Shown here piece by piece: positions 44,504-52,720 of a stretch of DNA of 64,000 bases; within the stretch, counting starts at the first letter, position 1, and each line of letters starts with the position of its first letter. The translations under genes were made by a program, and so were the position numbers. The DNA lies in NCBI GenBank assembly GCA_031987605.1, contig DALZZF010000005.1, positions 62,001-126,000 on the forward strand. Reading direction: 5' to 3'. Source of the stretch: JAFAGO01 sp031987605 (GTDB lineage: Bacteria; Bacteroidota; Bacteroidia; Flavobacteriales; Weeksellaceae). The notes under the pieces were generated by a model that saw only the letters and a program-made list of their open reading frames with translations, was not told the origin of the DNA and made no database searches.

Positions 44504-46072
44504 ATGAAATCATTTTTGCCCATATTTCTGTTTTGTTTGACGCTTTTGAGGGCTCAGGACGATTCGGCTTTTAATGAGGTTTATACACATACATATTTGG
44601 AGATAGCGCCTAAAGATCATCAAAGAGCACTGAAAATTGCAGACTCTTTATATCTTGCTTCACGAACTCCATTAATGCAGGTTAAGAGCCTTATGCTTTC
44701 AGCAACACTTTATCAGCAAAGCGGAGACATTACACAAGCGATAGAATACGCTAACCGGGCAGAGAATATTATTTCGGATACAGATGATTCTCCATGGAAA
44801 ACACGTGTGTATGGTTTCCTTACCACACAATACCGCTTCCTGAAACTTTATAAAAAGCAAAAGAAATTTGCAAAGAAAACCATAGAAGAAAGCCATAAAA
44901 TTGCAGACAAAGACCGTGCTGCAAGTACCATAGGATTGGTATATCAAGAAATGGCCTTTACCGGGATGGAGTTGGAAGATTACGAATCTGCTATTCGGTA
45001 TATCCAAAAATCACAGGAAAGTTTTCAGAAGAGCAAATTTTCTTCCAACGCATTATTTGCGCAGAATGAGCAACTTTTAGGTCTGGCATATCTGAATCTG
45101 AAACAGCTTGATAAATCTATGGAACATTATCAAGCTTCTGTTCGTCTTTTGGAAGGGCTTTCTGATTATTATATCCGGGCATTGGTTTATTCAGGATTAT
45201 CCCAGCTTTACCTCGAAAAAAAAGATCTCAAGAAAGCAAAAGAATATTTGGATCAGGCCAAGGATATTGCAGATAAGTCGGATTATCTGGAGCTAAAAAA
45301 GGAAGTAAATAAATCTGCCCAAAAATATTATACCGCTTCTAAAAATATTGACAGTCTGGTAAATGTTACCAAAGATACCGATTCCCTGACCACGGTGCTA
45401 AATAGTAAAGCTCAGCATTTTATGGATTCGGAGTATGAAAATATGGAGAAGAATATCTCAACTATCCAAAAAGATAATTCCTATAAGAATATTATTATTG
45501 CAATAGTTGTGGCGTTACTTTTAGCTGCAGGAACTACTTTCCTTTGGATAAAGAGAAAGCAACGCAAAGATATTCAAAGGTTTAAAAAGCTTATTACCCG
45601 ATTAAGAACAGAACGCATCTACCAAATTAGAGAGGAAGAGATTCCGGATAAGGATAAAAATATTGAAAATTCTTCAGGTCTTACTATTCCTCCGGAAACC
45701 GAACAGAAGCTTTTGAAACAGTTGGAAAATTTTGAAAATTCTGATCTTTATAGAAAGAATACCCTTTCTCTTTCTGTGCTTGCCGGTCGTTTTGAAACTA
45801 ATACCAAATATCTTTCATATGTTATTAACAAGCATAAAAGGAAGAGCTTTCAGCATTACATTAATGGTTTACGTATAGAATATATCATTAAAAAGCTGAA
45901 GAATGATCCGGTATATATGCAATATAAAATTGCTACACTCGCAGATGAAAGTGGATTTTCCTCTCCCAATAAATTTGCCATGGTCTTTAAAAAAGTGACT
46001 TCAATTTCCCCTTCCCAGTTTATTAAATATCTGGATGAGAACAAATCGCTAAAAAATACTGAAATCAGCTAA
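44504..46072 (+). CDS. Membrane-tethered TPR-AraC transcriptional regulator F
   Basis: 522 residues from the ATG at 44504. Signal peptide MKSFLPIFLFCLTLLRAQ. TPR repeats (YQQSGDITQAIEYANRAENI, LAYLNLKQLDKSMEHYQASV, LSQLYLEKKDLKKAKEYLDQAKDIA), a TM helix near 327-348 (IIIAIVVALLLAAGTTFLWI), and an AraC domain at about 400-522 with SVLAGRFETNTKYLSYVINK and IATLADESGFSSPNKFAMVF. It is more distant from A-E. A cluster of exported proteins follows on the same strand, the same regulator/secreted-protein order as in modules A-C. Confidence 0.87.
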   Translation: MKSFLPIFLFCLTLLRAQDDSAFNEVYTHTYLEIAPKDHQRALKIADSLYLASRTPLMQVKSLMLSATLYQQSGDITQAIEYANRAENIISDTDDSPWKTRVYGFLTTQYRFLKLYKKQKKFAKKTIEESHKIADKDRAASTIGLVYQEMAFTGMELEDYESAIRYIQKSQESFQKSKFSSNALFAQNEQLLGLAYLNLKQLDKSMEHYQASVRLLEGLSDYYIRALVYSGLSQLYLEKKDLKKAKEYLDQAKDIADKSDYLELKKEVNKSAQKYYTASKNIDSLVNVTKDTDSLTTVLNSKAQHFMDSEYENMEKNISTIQKDNSYKNIIIAIVVALLLAAGTTFLWIKRKQRKDIQRFKKLITRLRTERIYQIREEEIPDKDKNIENSSGLTIPPETEQKLLKQLENFENSDLYRKNTLSLSVLAGRFETNTKYLSYVINKHKRKSFQHYINGLRIEYIIKKLKNDPVYMQYKIATLADESGFSSPNKFAMVFKKVTSISPSQFIKYLDENKSLKNTEIS

Positions 46073-46145
46073 ATTCCGTGATTTTACATTTACCATTTTA
46101 GGGAATCCGATAATTCAAACATTTTTATAAGGCTTCGGCTACCAA

Positions 46146-46153
46146 TACTTTTG
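46146..46153 (+). promoter_or_regulatory. Candidate promoter of the secreted-protein cluster, within an inverted repeat
   Basis: TACTTTTG (46146-46153) is identical to the box ahead of the subtilisin gene. It lies between inverted arms ACCAATA (46141-46147) and TATTGGT (46168-46174), which could be an operator. The next well-supported start is at 46487, which would leave a leader of over 300 bases. Confidence 0.4.
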
Positions 46154-46229
46154 CGAAAACATTAAAATATTGGTGCGTCTTTATCAATTGAAATCATCCA
46201 GATATTCCGTGAGTATTTTTCTGGTGAAT

Positions 46230-46490
46230 ATGAATATTCACCCACCAAAATGGTTGTGTTTATCTTGCATGAATGTTCAAATCTTCATTGGAGCAGCAGC
46301 GGATGTGTTTTTTAGAAAAACCATTGGGTTTACTTTATTTTCGGTGTTAATATTTCCACAAATCCTCTCATCCTTTGTTTTCCATGCTTTACATATAAAT
46401 GTATCATTGCAAAAAATAATGGATGAGAGAATCTCTTATCATCCGCAGAAACAAGGCTTCAAAAATACTGATAATCAACCAGGGAAATGA
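46230..46490 (+). CDS. Possible small hydrophobic protein, doubtful
   Basis: An open frame of 86 codons from an ATG at 46230 (or longer from a TTG at 46170) ends with an ATGA overlap to the next gene, which would fit translational coupling. The middle is hydrophobic (IGFTLFSVLIFPQILSSFVFHAL). The sequence resembles nothing I know, and codon use looks random. It may only be the untranslated leader of the cluster. Confidence 0.2.
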   Translation: MNIHPPKWLCLSCMNVQIFIGAAADVFFRKTIGFTLFSVLIFPQILSSFVFHALHINVSLQKIMDERISYHPQKQGFKNTDNQPGK

Positions 46491-47092
46491 TTAACCGGGC
46501 AATAAAAAGAATCAGCAATACATTTTACCTGTTTTCGGGTAAAATATTTTGTGCTTTTTTTATACTTGTTGCACAACTTGGTTTTGGGAGTGAAATTTCT
46601 GATTTTTCAGGTCAATCTTCTACAGACAGCATTATCACTAAAACATTAAATTCTGAATTCTCGGGAATTCATATTAAAGAAGGCAGTTTTATATATAAAT
46701 CTGCCGGTGCAGTATTAGTATACGTTGAGTCTGAAACGGCTAAAAAATCTTCGGATGTTCGCCTTACTACAACAAAAAAACAGAGCACTTCTATTAATCC
46801 GAAGAAGGATATCATAAAAAAAAGAATCAGAATTGAAGGGAACCCGAATGTTTCCGTACTGAAATCGACCGGAGGAACTGACAGTATTTCTGCTTCAACA
46901 ACATCGGGAAAATCTATAGTTGTCCCTGTAAATAATCTGGTATTAAAATACATTAAACAAAATATTCAATACAATATTGCAGTATTGATATGCTGTATTC
47001 TTATTGTTATTGATTTCTACAAAAAATGGTATATCTCCCTTTTCTTTAAAGGGCAGCTGTTTCAGAGACCGCCGCCATTAAAGTATTTGTAA
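46487..47092 (+). CDS. Exported or membrane-anchored protein, function unknown
   Basis: 201 residues. An N-terminal signal/anchor (FYLFSGKIFCAFFILVAQLGFGSE) is followed by a Ser/Thr/Lys-rich middle with SSTDSIITKTL, RIRIEGNPNVSV and STGGTDSISASTTSGK. A late TM helix (YNIAVLICCILIVIDFY) and a short tail ending PPPLKYL complete it. I do not recognise a family. It is the first well-supported gene of a plus-strand cluster of exported proteins downstream of regulator F, with 99 bp to the next gene. It could anchor or assist the secreted partners at the membrane; that is inference. Confidence 0.65.
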   Translation: MINRAIKRISNTFYLFSGKIFCAFFILVAQLGFGSEISDFSGQSSTDSIITKTLNSEFSGIHIKEGSFIYKSAGAVLVYVESETAKKSSDVRLTTTKKQSTSINPKKDIIKKRIRIEGNPNVSVLKSTGGTDSISASTTSGKSIVVPVNNLVLKYIKQNIQYNIAVLICCILIVIDFYKKWYISLFFKGQLFQRPPPLKYL

Positions 47093-47191
47093 GCATTTGA
47101 TTCGCATTGCTTATTAATGTCCATTATAAATATATCAATTACGGGAATGGGAATCTGAATAATTCTGTTCCCTGTTACAATAATTAAAACA

Positions 47192-47881
47192 ATGAAAAAA
47201 TACAACTTTTATAAAAATTCGGTAATGCTGCAATTTGCCTTTACCGTATTGATAACGATGCTGTGTGGTAATTTACTTTTAGCGCAGAAGGGCATCCATC
47301 ATAATGAAAAATGGGTGAAAGATATTACTGTGTCTTACAAAATTCCTTTCTCGTATGAGTTAACTGATGCAATACGTTGGGAAATGATTAGTTCAGCAGG
47401 AAAATTGGTTAAAAAAGGAACAGGAAGCATTGCAAATATTTTTTTTCAACAACCGGGAAACTATATGCTCAAGCTGACGGATACTACACCGCATAACCCA
47501 AACGATTGCAACCATGCACATTTTCCTGATCAGCTGAATGTTAAGGTGAGCCCTTATTATATGGTATTTGATCTGAATACCGTGAAAACTTCCAGAACGC
47601 TTACCGGTGGATCTGCCAAGGGAACTTTGGTAACGGTAAATGTAGACTTTGATTCGTTCGACAAACAAACGGCTTCGTATAATCGTAGTTTTGCTACTGC
47701 CGGTGTAGGTACCACCATTATAGGAAAACTCAAAAATGGAGAAGTAACCCTGCAACCGGGAAACAGTACGCTCGAATTTGTTTTGGAAGGTAATGCCACG
47801 ACAGGAAATTATATTATGATTGATTTTACCGACATTAATGGCGAGATACAATCCTATGGATTAACGCAAAAAATACAATAA
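47192..47881 (+). CDS. Secreted protein of unknown function
   Basis: 229 residues. Signal peptide ending LCGNLLLAQ. The mature part is all-beta in character, with RWEMISSAGKLVKKGTGSIANIFFQQPGNYMLKLTD resembling an Ig-like or PKD-like fold. It is followed by a His/Cys-containing NPNDCNHAHFPD and a second beta domain, TVNVDFDSFDKQTASYNRSF. The TAA is separated from the next ATG by a single base, so it is certainly co-translated with the RCC1-like gene. No sorting domain is visible. It could be a chaperone or shell component for the next protein; no function is assigned. Confidence 0.75.
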   Translation: MKKYNFYKNSVMLQFAFTVLITMLCGNLLLAQKGIHHNEKWVKDITVSYKIPFSYELTDAIRWEMISSAGKLVKKGTGSIANIFFQQPGNYMLKLTDTTPHNPNDCNHAHFPDQLNVKVSPYYMVFDLNTVKTSRTLTGGSAKGTLVTVNVDFDSFDKQTASYNRSFATAGVGTTIIGKLKNGEVTLQPGNSTLEFVLEGNATTGNYIMIDFTDINGEIQSYGLTQKIQ

Positions 47882-47882
47882 G

Positions 47883-49898
47883 ATGAAAAAAACAATCAAT
47901 ATGCTTTCGGCTGCGGTAGTGTTATTGCTATCCGGAATTATCTCGGAAGCAAATGCACAGTACTGTGTTTCCGGAGCTTGTAATCCTAATACCTATGTAA
48001 ATAGTGTAGATCCCAATACCATAGAATACGACAATATGGTAAGTGTATTCCACTCTACCATCGTTCGCGAATCCAGTGGACTGGTAAAAGTATGGGGACA
48101 GGGAATTGCACAGAATGGTAGCGGAACCAACGGTAATGTTGCTCCGCCACAGGAGCTTAATGGCACGAACTACGGTACTGGAACCAACCAACTTTCCGGT
48201 ACCATTCTAAAATTTGCAGGAGGAAGTAATACAAATAGTCAGCAATTTGCAGTACTCACCACCAATGGATTATATGTATGGGGAGATAGTACGGTCATGA
48301 TTCCCAATGTGGCAAATGTGGCAAATGGACAATTCAGAAAGGTTACGGTCAACTCTAAAGCCGACGGACTTCCCACAGGCGTAAGTCCTGATGATATAAA
48401 GATGATGTTCGGAACCCGAGGGGCTTTAGCCATTGTGACCTGTACAGGAGCGGCTTATGTGCTTTCAGCAAACGGAAATCTTTATAGTGATGGTGCTGCC
48501 GATACTAACGCAAACGATCTTTTATGGCACCGCGTAAGTACAGCAGCAAATACACCGCTGACGAATGTGGTAGCCGTACGGGGAACTTATCAGGCACTCA
48601 TGGCACTTACCGCCACTGGTGAGATTTATACTTGGGGAAATGGTACCCGTTTAGGTAATAACACTGCAGCTTCAAACAGATCTTTTGCAACCCTCATGAG
48701 CAAACCAACCGGTGTTACCCCAAAAATGATTGGGATGACAACGGGGTCATCCTACTATCTCCTAGGAACCAATAACCAATTGTATGCGTTGGGTGAAAAC
48801 GGAGATCGTCAATTAGGTGACGGAACCACAACAGACAGAAATTCTTGGGTTACTGTAGCTGCTACCAACACCATCAGTGGAACTACCTATACGCTGGGCG
48901 CTAATGTTGTATGGATCAGCCCACAGGAACATGAGGGTGGTACGAACTATGCCGCAATTAATGTATTAACTACTGACGGAAAACTTTGGGCATGGGGCAG
49001 TAATGATAGTGGAATGATCGGTGGCGGCAGCGGCAGTTCAAACCTTAATCCTACTTATATGCCGGGAAAAACTACAGGAGCTTACGATGCGACTAAACTA
49101 AACATCGACGATAAAATCATTGCCGTAGAAACCGGAGGACACACGACACTTACCGTTAAACAATGTACGACCCGATTTGGGTATGTGGGGCATAAAATAA
49201 GGGGAAGTATGTCCAATAATACTTCGGATAATGGTACTGAACAAACCTATACATTCGGCGCTACCTCCACACTTGCCATTTGTGGTGCCATAACTGCACC
49301 CGATGTGCTTAATCTGAAAATTTGTCAGGGATTAACCGCCAACCTCGCCAACGCCGAACCGGCTGCATTGCCAATAGGTGTTTCCGGAATTAAATGGTGG
49401 ACAGATGAGGCTGCAACCATCCCGGTAAGTAATCCTGCAGCCGTAGGTCCCGGAACCTATTACGCTACTTTTGACGGACTTGCACTCGCTGCGCCTTGTG
49501 TATCATCAATAACGGTATCTTATTTAGAACCGGGAGATTCGGGATATGATGATTGTAGTTCTGCCTGCTACAAACCGGGACTCACCGATGCCGGAAATAC
49601 TTATCCTACCAAAGTGGGGATTACTGCATTGTCCAGAGCAGGAGCAGTAAATGCCGACAACTGGCCAATGGTAAGAGAAAGCGGCTGGATTGCTTTGGAA
49701 GCCAAAACCAAAGGTTTTGTACCAAACAGAGTAGCGTTCGACACAGCAGGGAATCCTGTAGGAATCGCAACAACCAACTTTGTTGAAGGAATGATGGTGT
49801 ACGACACCACAAACAAGTGTATGAAAATCTATACGCTGAAAGAAGGAGATACTGCGATGGCATGGCACTGTATGACCACACAGGCATGTCCTGATTAA
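47883..49898 (+). CDS. Secreted RCC1-like repeat protein
   Basis: 671 residues. Signal peptide ending SEANAQ. The long middle carries RCC1-like blades (FAVLTTNGLYVWGDSTV, LMALTATGEIYTWGNGTRLGN, YYLLGTNNQLYALGENGDRQLGDGTT, NVLTTDGKLWAWGSNDSGMIGGG). An Ig-like segment (LKICQGLTANLANAEP...GPGTYYATFDG) and a Cys-rich end follow. The C-terminus has VEGMMVYDTTNKCMKIYT and ends CMTTQACPD rather than in a classical T9SS type A domain. The MMVYDTT motif recurs in the next gene product. It is probably a surface or fibre protein built around a beta-propeller. Confidence 0.82.
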   Translation: MKKTINMLSAAVVLLLSGIISEANAQYCVSGACNPNTYVNSVDPNTIEYDNMVSVFHSTIVRESSGLVKVWGQGIAQNGSGTNGNVAPPQELNGTNYGTGTNQLSGTILKFAGGSNTNSQQFAVLTTNGLYVWGDSTVMIPNVANVANGQFRKVTVNSKADGLPTGVSPDDIKMMFGTRGALAIVTCTGAAYVLSANGNLYSDGAADTNANDLLWHRVSTAANTPLTNVVAVRGTYQALMALTATGEIYTWGNGTRLGNNTAASNRSFATLMSKPTGVTPKMIGMTTGSSYYLLGTNNQLYALGENGDRQLGDGTTTDRNSWVTVAATNTISGTTYTLGANVVWISPQEHEGGTNYAAINVLTTDGKLWAWGSNDSGMIGGGSGSSNLNPTYMPGKTTGAYDATKLNIDDKIIAVETGGHTTLTVKQCTTRFGYVGHKIRGSMSNNTSDNGTEQTYTFGATSTLAICGAITAPDVLNLKICQGLTANLANAEPAALPIGVSGIKWWTDEAATIPVSNPAAVGPGTYYATFDGLALAAPCVSSITVSYLEPGDSGYDDCSSACYKPGLTDAGNTYPTKVGITALSRAGAVNADNWPMVRESGWIALEAKTKGFVPNRVAFDTAGNPVGIATTNFVEGMMVYDTTNKCMKIYTLKEGDTAMAWHCMTTQACPD

Positions 49899-49986
49899 TC
49901 TCGTTATAATTCAGTTTATTTATTAGCCTCACCGGTGATGAGAAATTGGTTAACCTGTGAGGTTTAAAAAAAATAAAATTTTTACA

Positions 49987-50523
49987 ATGAAAAAAATAAT
50001 TTTAAGCATAGTCATTCTATTCACCATCGCATTAAATGCACAGGTGGCAATAGGCAAACAAAGTGTAACAAATACCGCAGTATCACTGGAATTTTCGGAT
50101 TCGGAGAACAAAGGACTGATTCTTCCCTATGTTATAAGCAAAAGTAGCATTACGGAAGAAGGAACTTTGGTATATGATACTGATGACCACAAGGTAAAAT
50201 ACCTGAAAGACGGTGGAAACTGGGTAAATCTTAGTGAAGACGATGGAACTGCGGATACCATCGGAACTGCAGATTTGGGTATTCAGGGAACCGATAAAAC
50301 CGAAAAAGCAACAGCAAAAACGGTAATCGGAGCCGCTGGAGATACTGATACCACGGCAGGAATACTGGTTCTGTCGGATCAGGATAAAGCCATGATTCTT
50401 CCAAGAGTAGCCAGCCCGCATCTGAATATCTTCAATCCGGCTCCCGGAATGATGGTGTATGATACTACAGCAAAACAGCTTGCTGTATATAATGGAAAGT
50501 CCTGGACTTTCTGGAAACCTTAA
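49987..50523 (+). CDS. Small secreted protein sharing the MMVYDTT motif
   Basis: 178 residues from the ATG at 49987; a GTG 30 bp upstream would precede the signal peptide and is rejected. Signal peptide MKKIILSIVILFTIALNAQ. Two related segments are visible: NKGLILPYVISKSS...GTLVYDTDDHKVKYLKDGGNWVNL and DKAMILPRVASPHL...GMMVYDTTAKQLAVYNGKSWTFWKP. So the protein is an internal duplication of a unit ending in VYDT...Y..G..W. The same unit ends the preceding RCC1-like protein. It may be a subunit that pairs with it. It is followed by a terminator. Confidence 0.8.
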   Translation: MKKIILSIVILFTIALNAQVAIGKQSVTNTAVSLEFSDSENKGLILPYVISKSSITEEGTLVYDTDDHKVKYLKDGGNWVNLSEDDGTADTIGTADLGIQGTDKTEKATAKTVIGAAGDTDTTAGILVLSDQDKAMILPRVASPHLNIFNPAPGMMVYDTTAKQLAVYNGKSWTFWKP

Positions 50524-50552
50524 CAGGATTCCAAGAACACAAATGGTTTTTT

Positions 50553-50588
50553 GGTTGCAGGAAAAACATAAAATCCTGCAACCATTTT
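50553..50588 (+). terminator. Terminator of the secreted-protein cluster
   Basis: GGTTGCAGGA / TCCTGCAACC, a perfect 10-bp stem followed by ATTTTTA, 30 bp after the stop at 50523. Confidence 0.85.
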
Positions 50589-50600
50589 TAAAAAGTGAAA

Positions 50601-51050
50601 ATGAATTTCAAAGAAATCCACATAGGACAAATGATTGAAAAAAGAGTTGCAGAAACCGGGATAGAAATATCCCGCATCTGTAATTTTTTTAAATATGATG
50701 AAGATAAAATAATGGAGATGTATAAAGCCGAGAGTTTGAATACCGGGATTTTGTTGAAATGGAGCAAGCTTCTGGAATATGATTTTTTCCGGATCTATAC
50801 ACAGCACCTTATTTTGTATGCCCCACCTTCAGCAAAACAGGATGAACATGATGAACACTCAAGATTACAATTAAAACAAACATCACTTCCGGAGTTTCGG
50901 AAAAATATATATACAAAAGAGATTGTAGATTTCATTATAGAGCAAATTTCTACGGGAGAAATGTCCAAAAATGAGATTATGGAACGCTATAGAATTCCCA
51001 AAACTACGCTCTATAAATGGATCAGCAAATACAGGGTAGGTGGATATTAA
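50601..51050 (+). CDS. Transposase-like double-HTH protein
   Basis: 149 residues from the ATG at 50601 (a GTG 6 bp upstream is possible). The N-terminal half (NFKEIHIGQMIEKRVAETGIEISRICNFFKYDEDKIMEMY) looks like an XRE-type HTH. The C-terminal half (EIVDFIIEQISTGEMSKNEIMERYRIPKTTLYKWISKYR) is a transposase-type HTH as in IS3 OrfA. I know this combination as a recurrent protein in Chryseobacterium-like genomes, often labelled transposase without a catalytic partner. Terminal inverted repeats were not found. It is the first of three tightly packed small genes. Confidence 0.75.
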   Translation: MNFKEIHIGQMIEKRVAETGIEISRICNFFKYDEDKIMEMYKAESLNTGILLKWSKLLEYDFFRIYTQHLILYAPPSAKQDEHDEHSRLQLKQTSLPEFRKNIYTKEIVDFIIEQISTGEMSKNEIMERYRIPKTTLYKWISKYRVGGY

Positions 51051-51059
51051 ACCAATCAC

Positions 51060-51284
51060 ATGAAACAACATAGGTTCAGGCATTTAATCGGAAAAGATAA
51101 GAAACAGATTCTGGCAGAACTCGGTCAGGAATTCAATTATTATCCTTCAGACCAATGGGCGTATGAACTCGAAAAAAACTGGTTAGGAAAAAGGAAATTC
51201 CTTATTCTTGTTTTTGAAAATGATGCTGTTGTTTCCATTAAAATCAAATCACAATATGGCAATTTCATCTTCAATAAATTATAA
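51060..51284 (+). CDS. Small protein of unknown function in the HTH cassette
   Basis: 74 residues, basic N-terminus (MKQHRFRHLIGKDKKQILAELGQEF), then a beta-rich end (WLGKRKFLILVFENDAVVSIKIKS). It starts 9 bp after the upstream HTH gene, and its end overlaps the next gene by 29 bp, so it is part of one transcript. No family recognised with certainty. A regulator partner or immunity-like role is possible but unsupported. Confidence 0.6.
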   Translation: MKQHRFRHLIGKDKKQILAELGQEFNYYPSDQWAYELEKNWLGKRKFLILVFENDAVVSIKIKSQYGNFIFNKL

Positions 51285-51576
51285 GCTCATTTACACCGAT
51301 TTGCTTTCCAAAAAATTTCCCGAAAAGCAAGCCGAATTCAAGGAAATATTGAGCAAAAAAATGCTGAATGAATTAGATGTTTTATTCATTAGCCGTCAAC
51401 TTGCAGCTGTTGAAGAGCCTGATCTTTACAACGGAAAATACAAATCTTACTGCAAAACCACCATCCTTAAAATTCTGGATTACCAGAAGAAAAACCGCTT
51501 AAATAATTCCGAACTTGCCAATCATTTCAGAATCAGCAGAAATACTATTGGCAGATGGCGAAAACTGTTTTGTTAG
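51256..51576 (+). CDS. HTH protein of the small cassette
   Basis: 106 residues from the ATG at 51256 (MAISSSINYKLIYTDLLSKKFPEK). A longer frame from 51208 would run further into the upstream gene. The pattern YTDLLSKKFPEKQAEFKEILSKKMLNELDVLFISRQL and the end KTTILKILDYQKKNRLNNSELANHFRISRNTIGRWRKLF is a C-terminal HTH with a conserved N-terminal part. I recall it as another recurrent small protein of this lineage. It overlaps the upstream gene by 29 bp. The function is unknown; DNA binding is likely. Confidence 0.7.
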   Translation: MAISSSINYKLIYTDLLSKKFPEKQAEFKEILSKKMLNELDVLFISRQLAAVEEPDLYNGKYKSYCKTTILKILDYQKKNRLNNSELANHFRISRNTIGRWRKLFC

Positions 51577-51667
51577 ATAATAGTGATTATAAAATACACA
51601 ATGATGTCTATTCTTCACATTAATAATCAAATACATCAAAATTTTAATAGCAATTTTCTGTTTAATT

Positions 51668-52051
51668 CTATTGTAAACAATTGGGGCAAATCCCCGAAAC
51701 CGTAAAATTTACCTCCCTGATTTGATAATTTGAAGGCAAAATAAATGTTGGTTCCACGGTTTCCAGACAGGTAATCTGGTGGCATTTTTCGCAACTGAAG
51801 TGAATGTGATTATGGTGATGTGCCGAAACCGAACAATCATGGCAAACCGCATATTTTACCGTACCGTCCACATCCGAAATTTTATGAATGGTATCTTCTT
51901 CCAGCAAACGATCAAGAATTCTATATGTCGTAACTCTGTCGCACAATCCATCCAGTTTTTTCTGAATTTCAGAGTGTGAAAGTGCAGTATCTGAGTTCTT
52001 TAATATAGCGAGAACTTCGGTTTTGGCAATGGTGTTTCTACGCTGTTTCAT
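51668..52051 (-). CDS. Fur family transcriptional regulator (Zur-like)
   Basis: 127 residues. The N-terminal winged helix (ALSHSEIQKKLDGLCDRVTTYRILDRLLEEDTIHKI) is followed by the Fur dimerisation/metal domain with CHDCSVSAHHHNHIHFSCEKCHQITCLE and a final CPNCLQ. The paired CxxC motifs are the structural zinc site. The divergent MerC gene and the nearby COG0523 GTPase make a zinc-sensing (Zur) role most likely. Iron (Fur) or peroxide (PerR) sensing cannot be excluded. It probably represses both its own and the divergent promoter. Confidence 0.88.
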   Translation of the reverse strand: MKQRRNTIAKTEVLAILKNSDTALSHSEIQKKLDGLCDRVTTYRILDRLLEEDTIHKISDVDGTVKYAVCHDCSVSAHHHNHIHFSCEKCHQITCLETVEPTFILPSNYQIREVNFTVSGICPNCLQ

Positions 52052-52114
52052 CTTTCAAAGATACAAAAAATACAAATTATTAATGCAGTATTGTTGCAAT
52101 TAAAATTTATTTAG

Positions 52115-52134
52115 TAATTTTGCAACATTGTTGC
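52115..52134 (+). promoter_or_regulatory. MerC promoter with candidate Zur operator
   Basis: TAATTTTG (52115-52122) is a perfect -7 box. The 13-bp palindrome GCAACA-T-TGTTGC (52122-52134) follows immediately, over the expected transcript start. Its half ATTGTTGC occurs again at 52090-52097, nearer the regulator gene. This position suits a repressor site. Confidence 0.55.
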
Positions 52135-52160
52135 GATAATAACTTTTTAGTCCACATTTT

Positions 52161-52499
52161 ATGAACTCAAAACTTTTTGACTGGCTCGGGATTTCAGCAG
52201 CCGTACTCTGCCTTATTCACTGTTTGGTATTCCCGATTTTGATTATAATTCCGCTCGGTTTGGAACACGATGCCTATATAGATGCTGCTTTTCTGCTTAT
52301 CGGTGCTGTTGTTGTATTCCGCATTACCCGGAATATGGTATCCAAAAAACTAAAATTTACTTTTTGGCTGGCAATTGTTCTCATTGCAGTTTCGGTTTTG
52401 CTGGATTTGTTGTTTCACATTCATTCACCGCTGATTTATTTTGGGGCTGCCGTTCTAATTACCGCACATATTATCAATTTTAAAAATCATAAGCATTAA
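52161..52499 (+). CDS. MerC domain membrane protein
   Basis: 112 residues with four membrane segments. The first helix has WLGISAAVLCLIHCLVFPILIII, the Cys-x3-Cys arrangement of MerC mercury/metal transport proteins. It ends in a His-rich tail (KNHKH). In this phylum MerC-like genes are often found beside Zur-type regulators, so it is more likely involved in zinc or other transition metals than in mercury. It is divergent from the Fur/Zur gene and shares a promoter region with a palindrome. Confidence 0.85.
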   Translation: MNSKLFDWLGISAAVLCLIHCLVFPILIIIPLGLEHDAYIDAAFLLIGAVVVFRITRNMVSKKLKFTFWLAIVLIAVSVLLDLLFHIHSPLIYFGAAVLITAHIINFKNHKH

Positions 52500-52586
52500 A
52501 AATTTAATTTTTTGAGGTTATTATATCACTTTATTTTTTTTTATTCTATTGACTTTCAATATGATAAAAAAATATATACAACTTTT

Positions 52587-52636
52587 GTCGTGCTATAACA
52601 TCTCTACAAAGAAAATTTGGATTTCTGCGAAATGAT
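52587..52636. repeat. GTCAT/ATGAC-type element, copy 2
   Basis: Reads GTCGTGCTATAACATCTCTA at the left and TGCGAAATGAT at the right, related to the minus strand of 40431-40481. Confidence 0.55.
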
Positions 52637-52720
52637 AAATGTTGTGATTAAAAATGTTCTTCACATTCTCTAAGATATGTAATTATAATAATGAGCTCTT
52701 TATTTTTTTACAGATAAAAA

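Noticed and set aside
51060..51576. Toxin-antitoxin pair
   Set aside because: Gene size and overlap would fit, but neither protein shows a toxin or antitoxin motif, and the second is an HTH protein of a transposase-like family.
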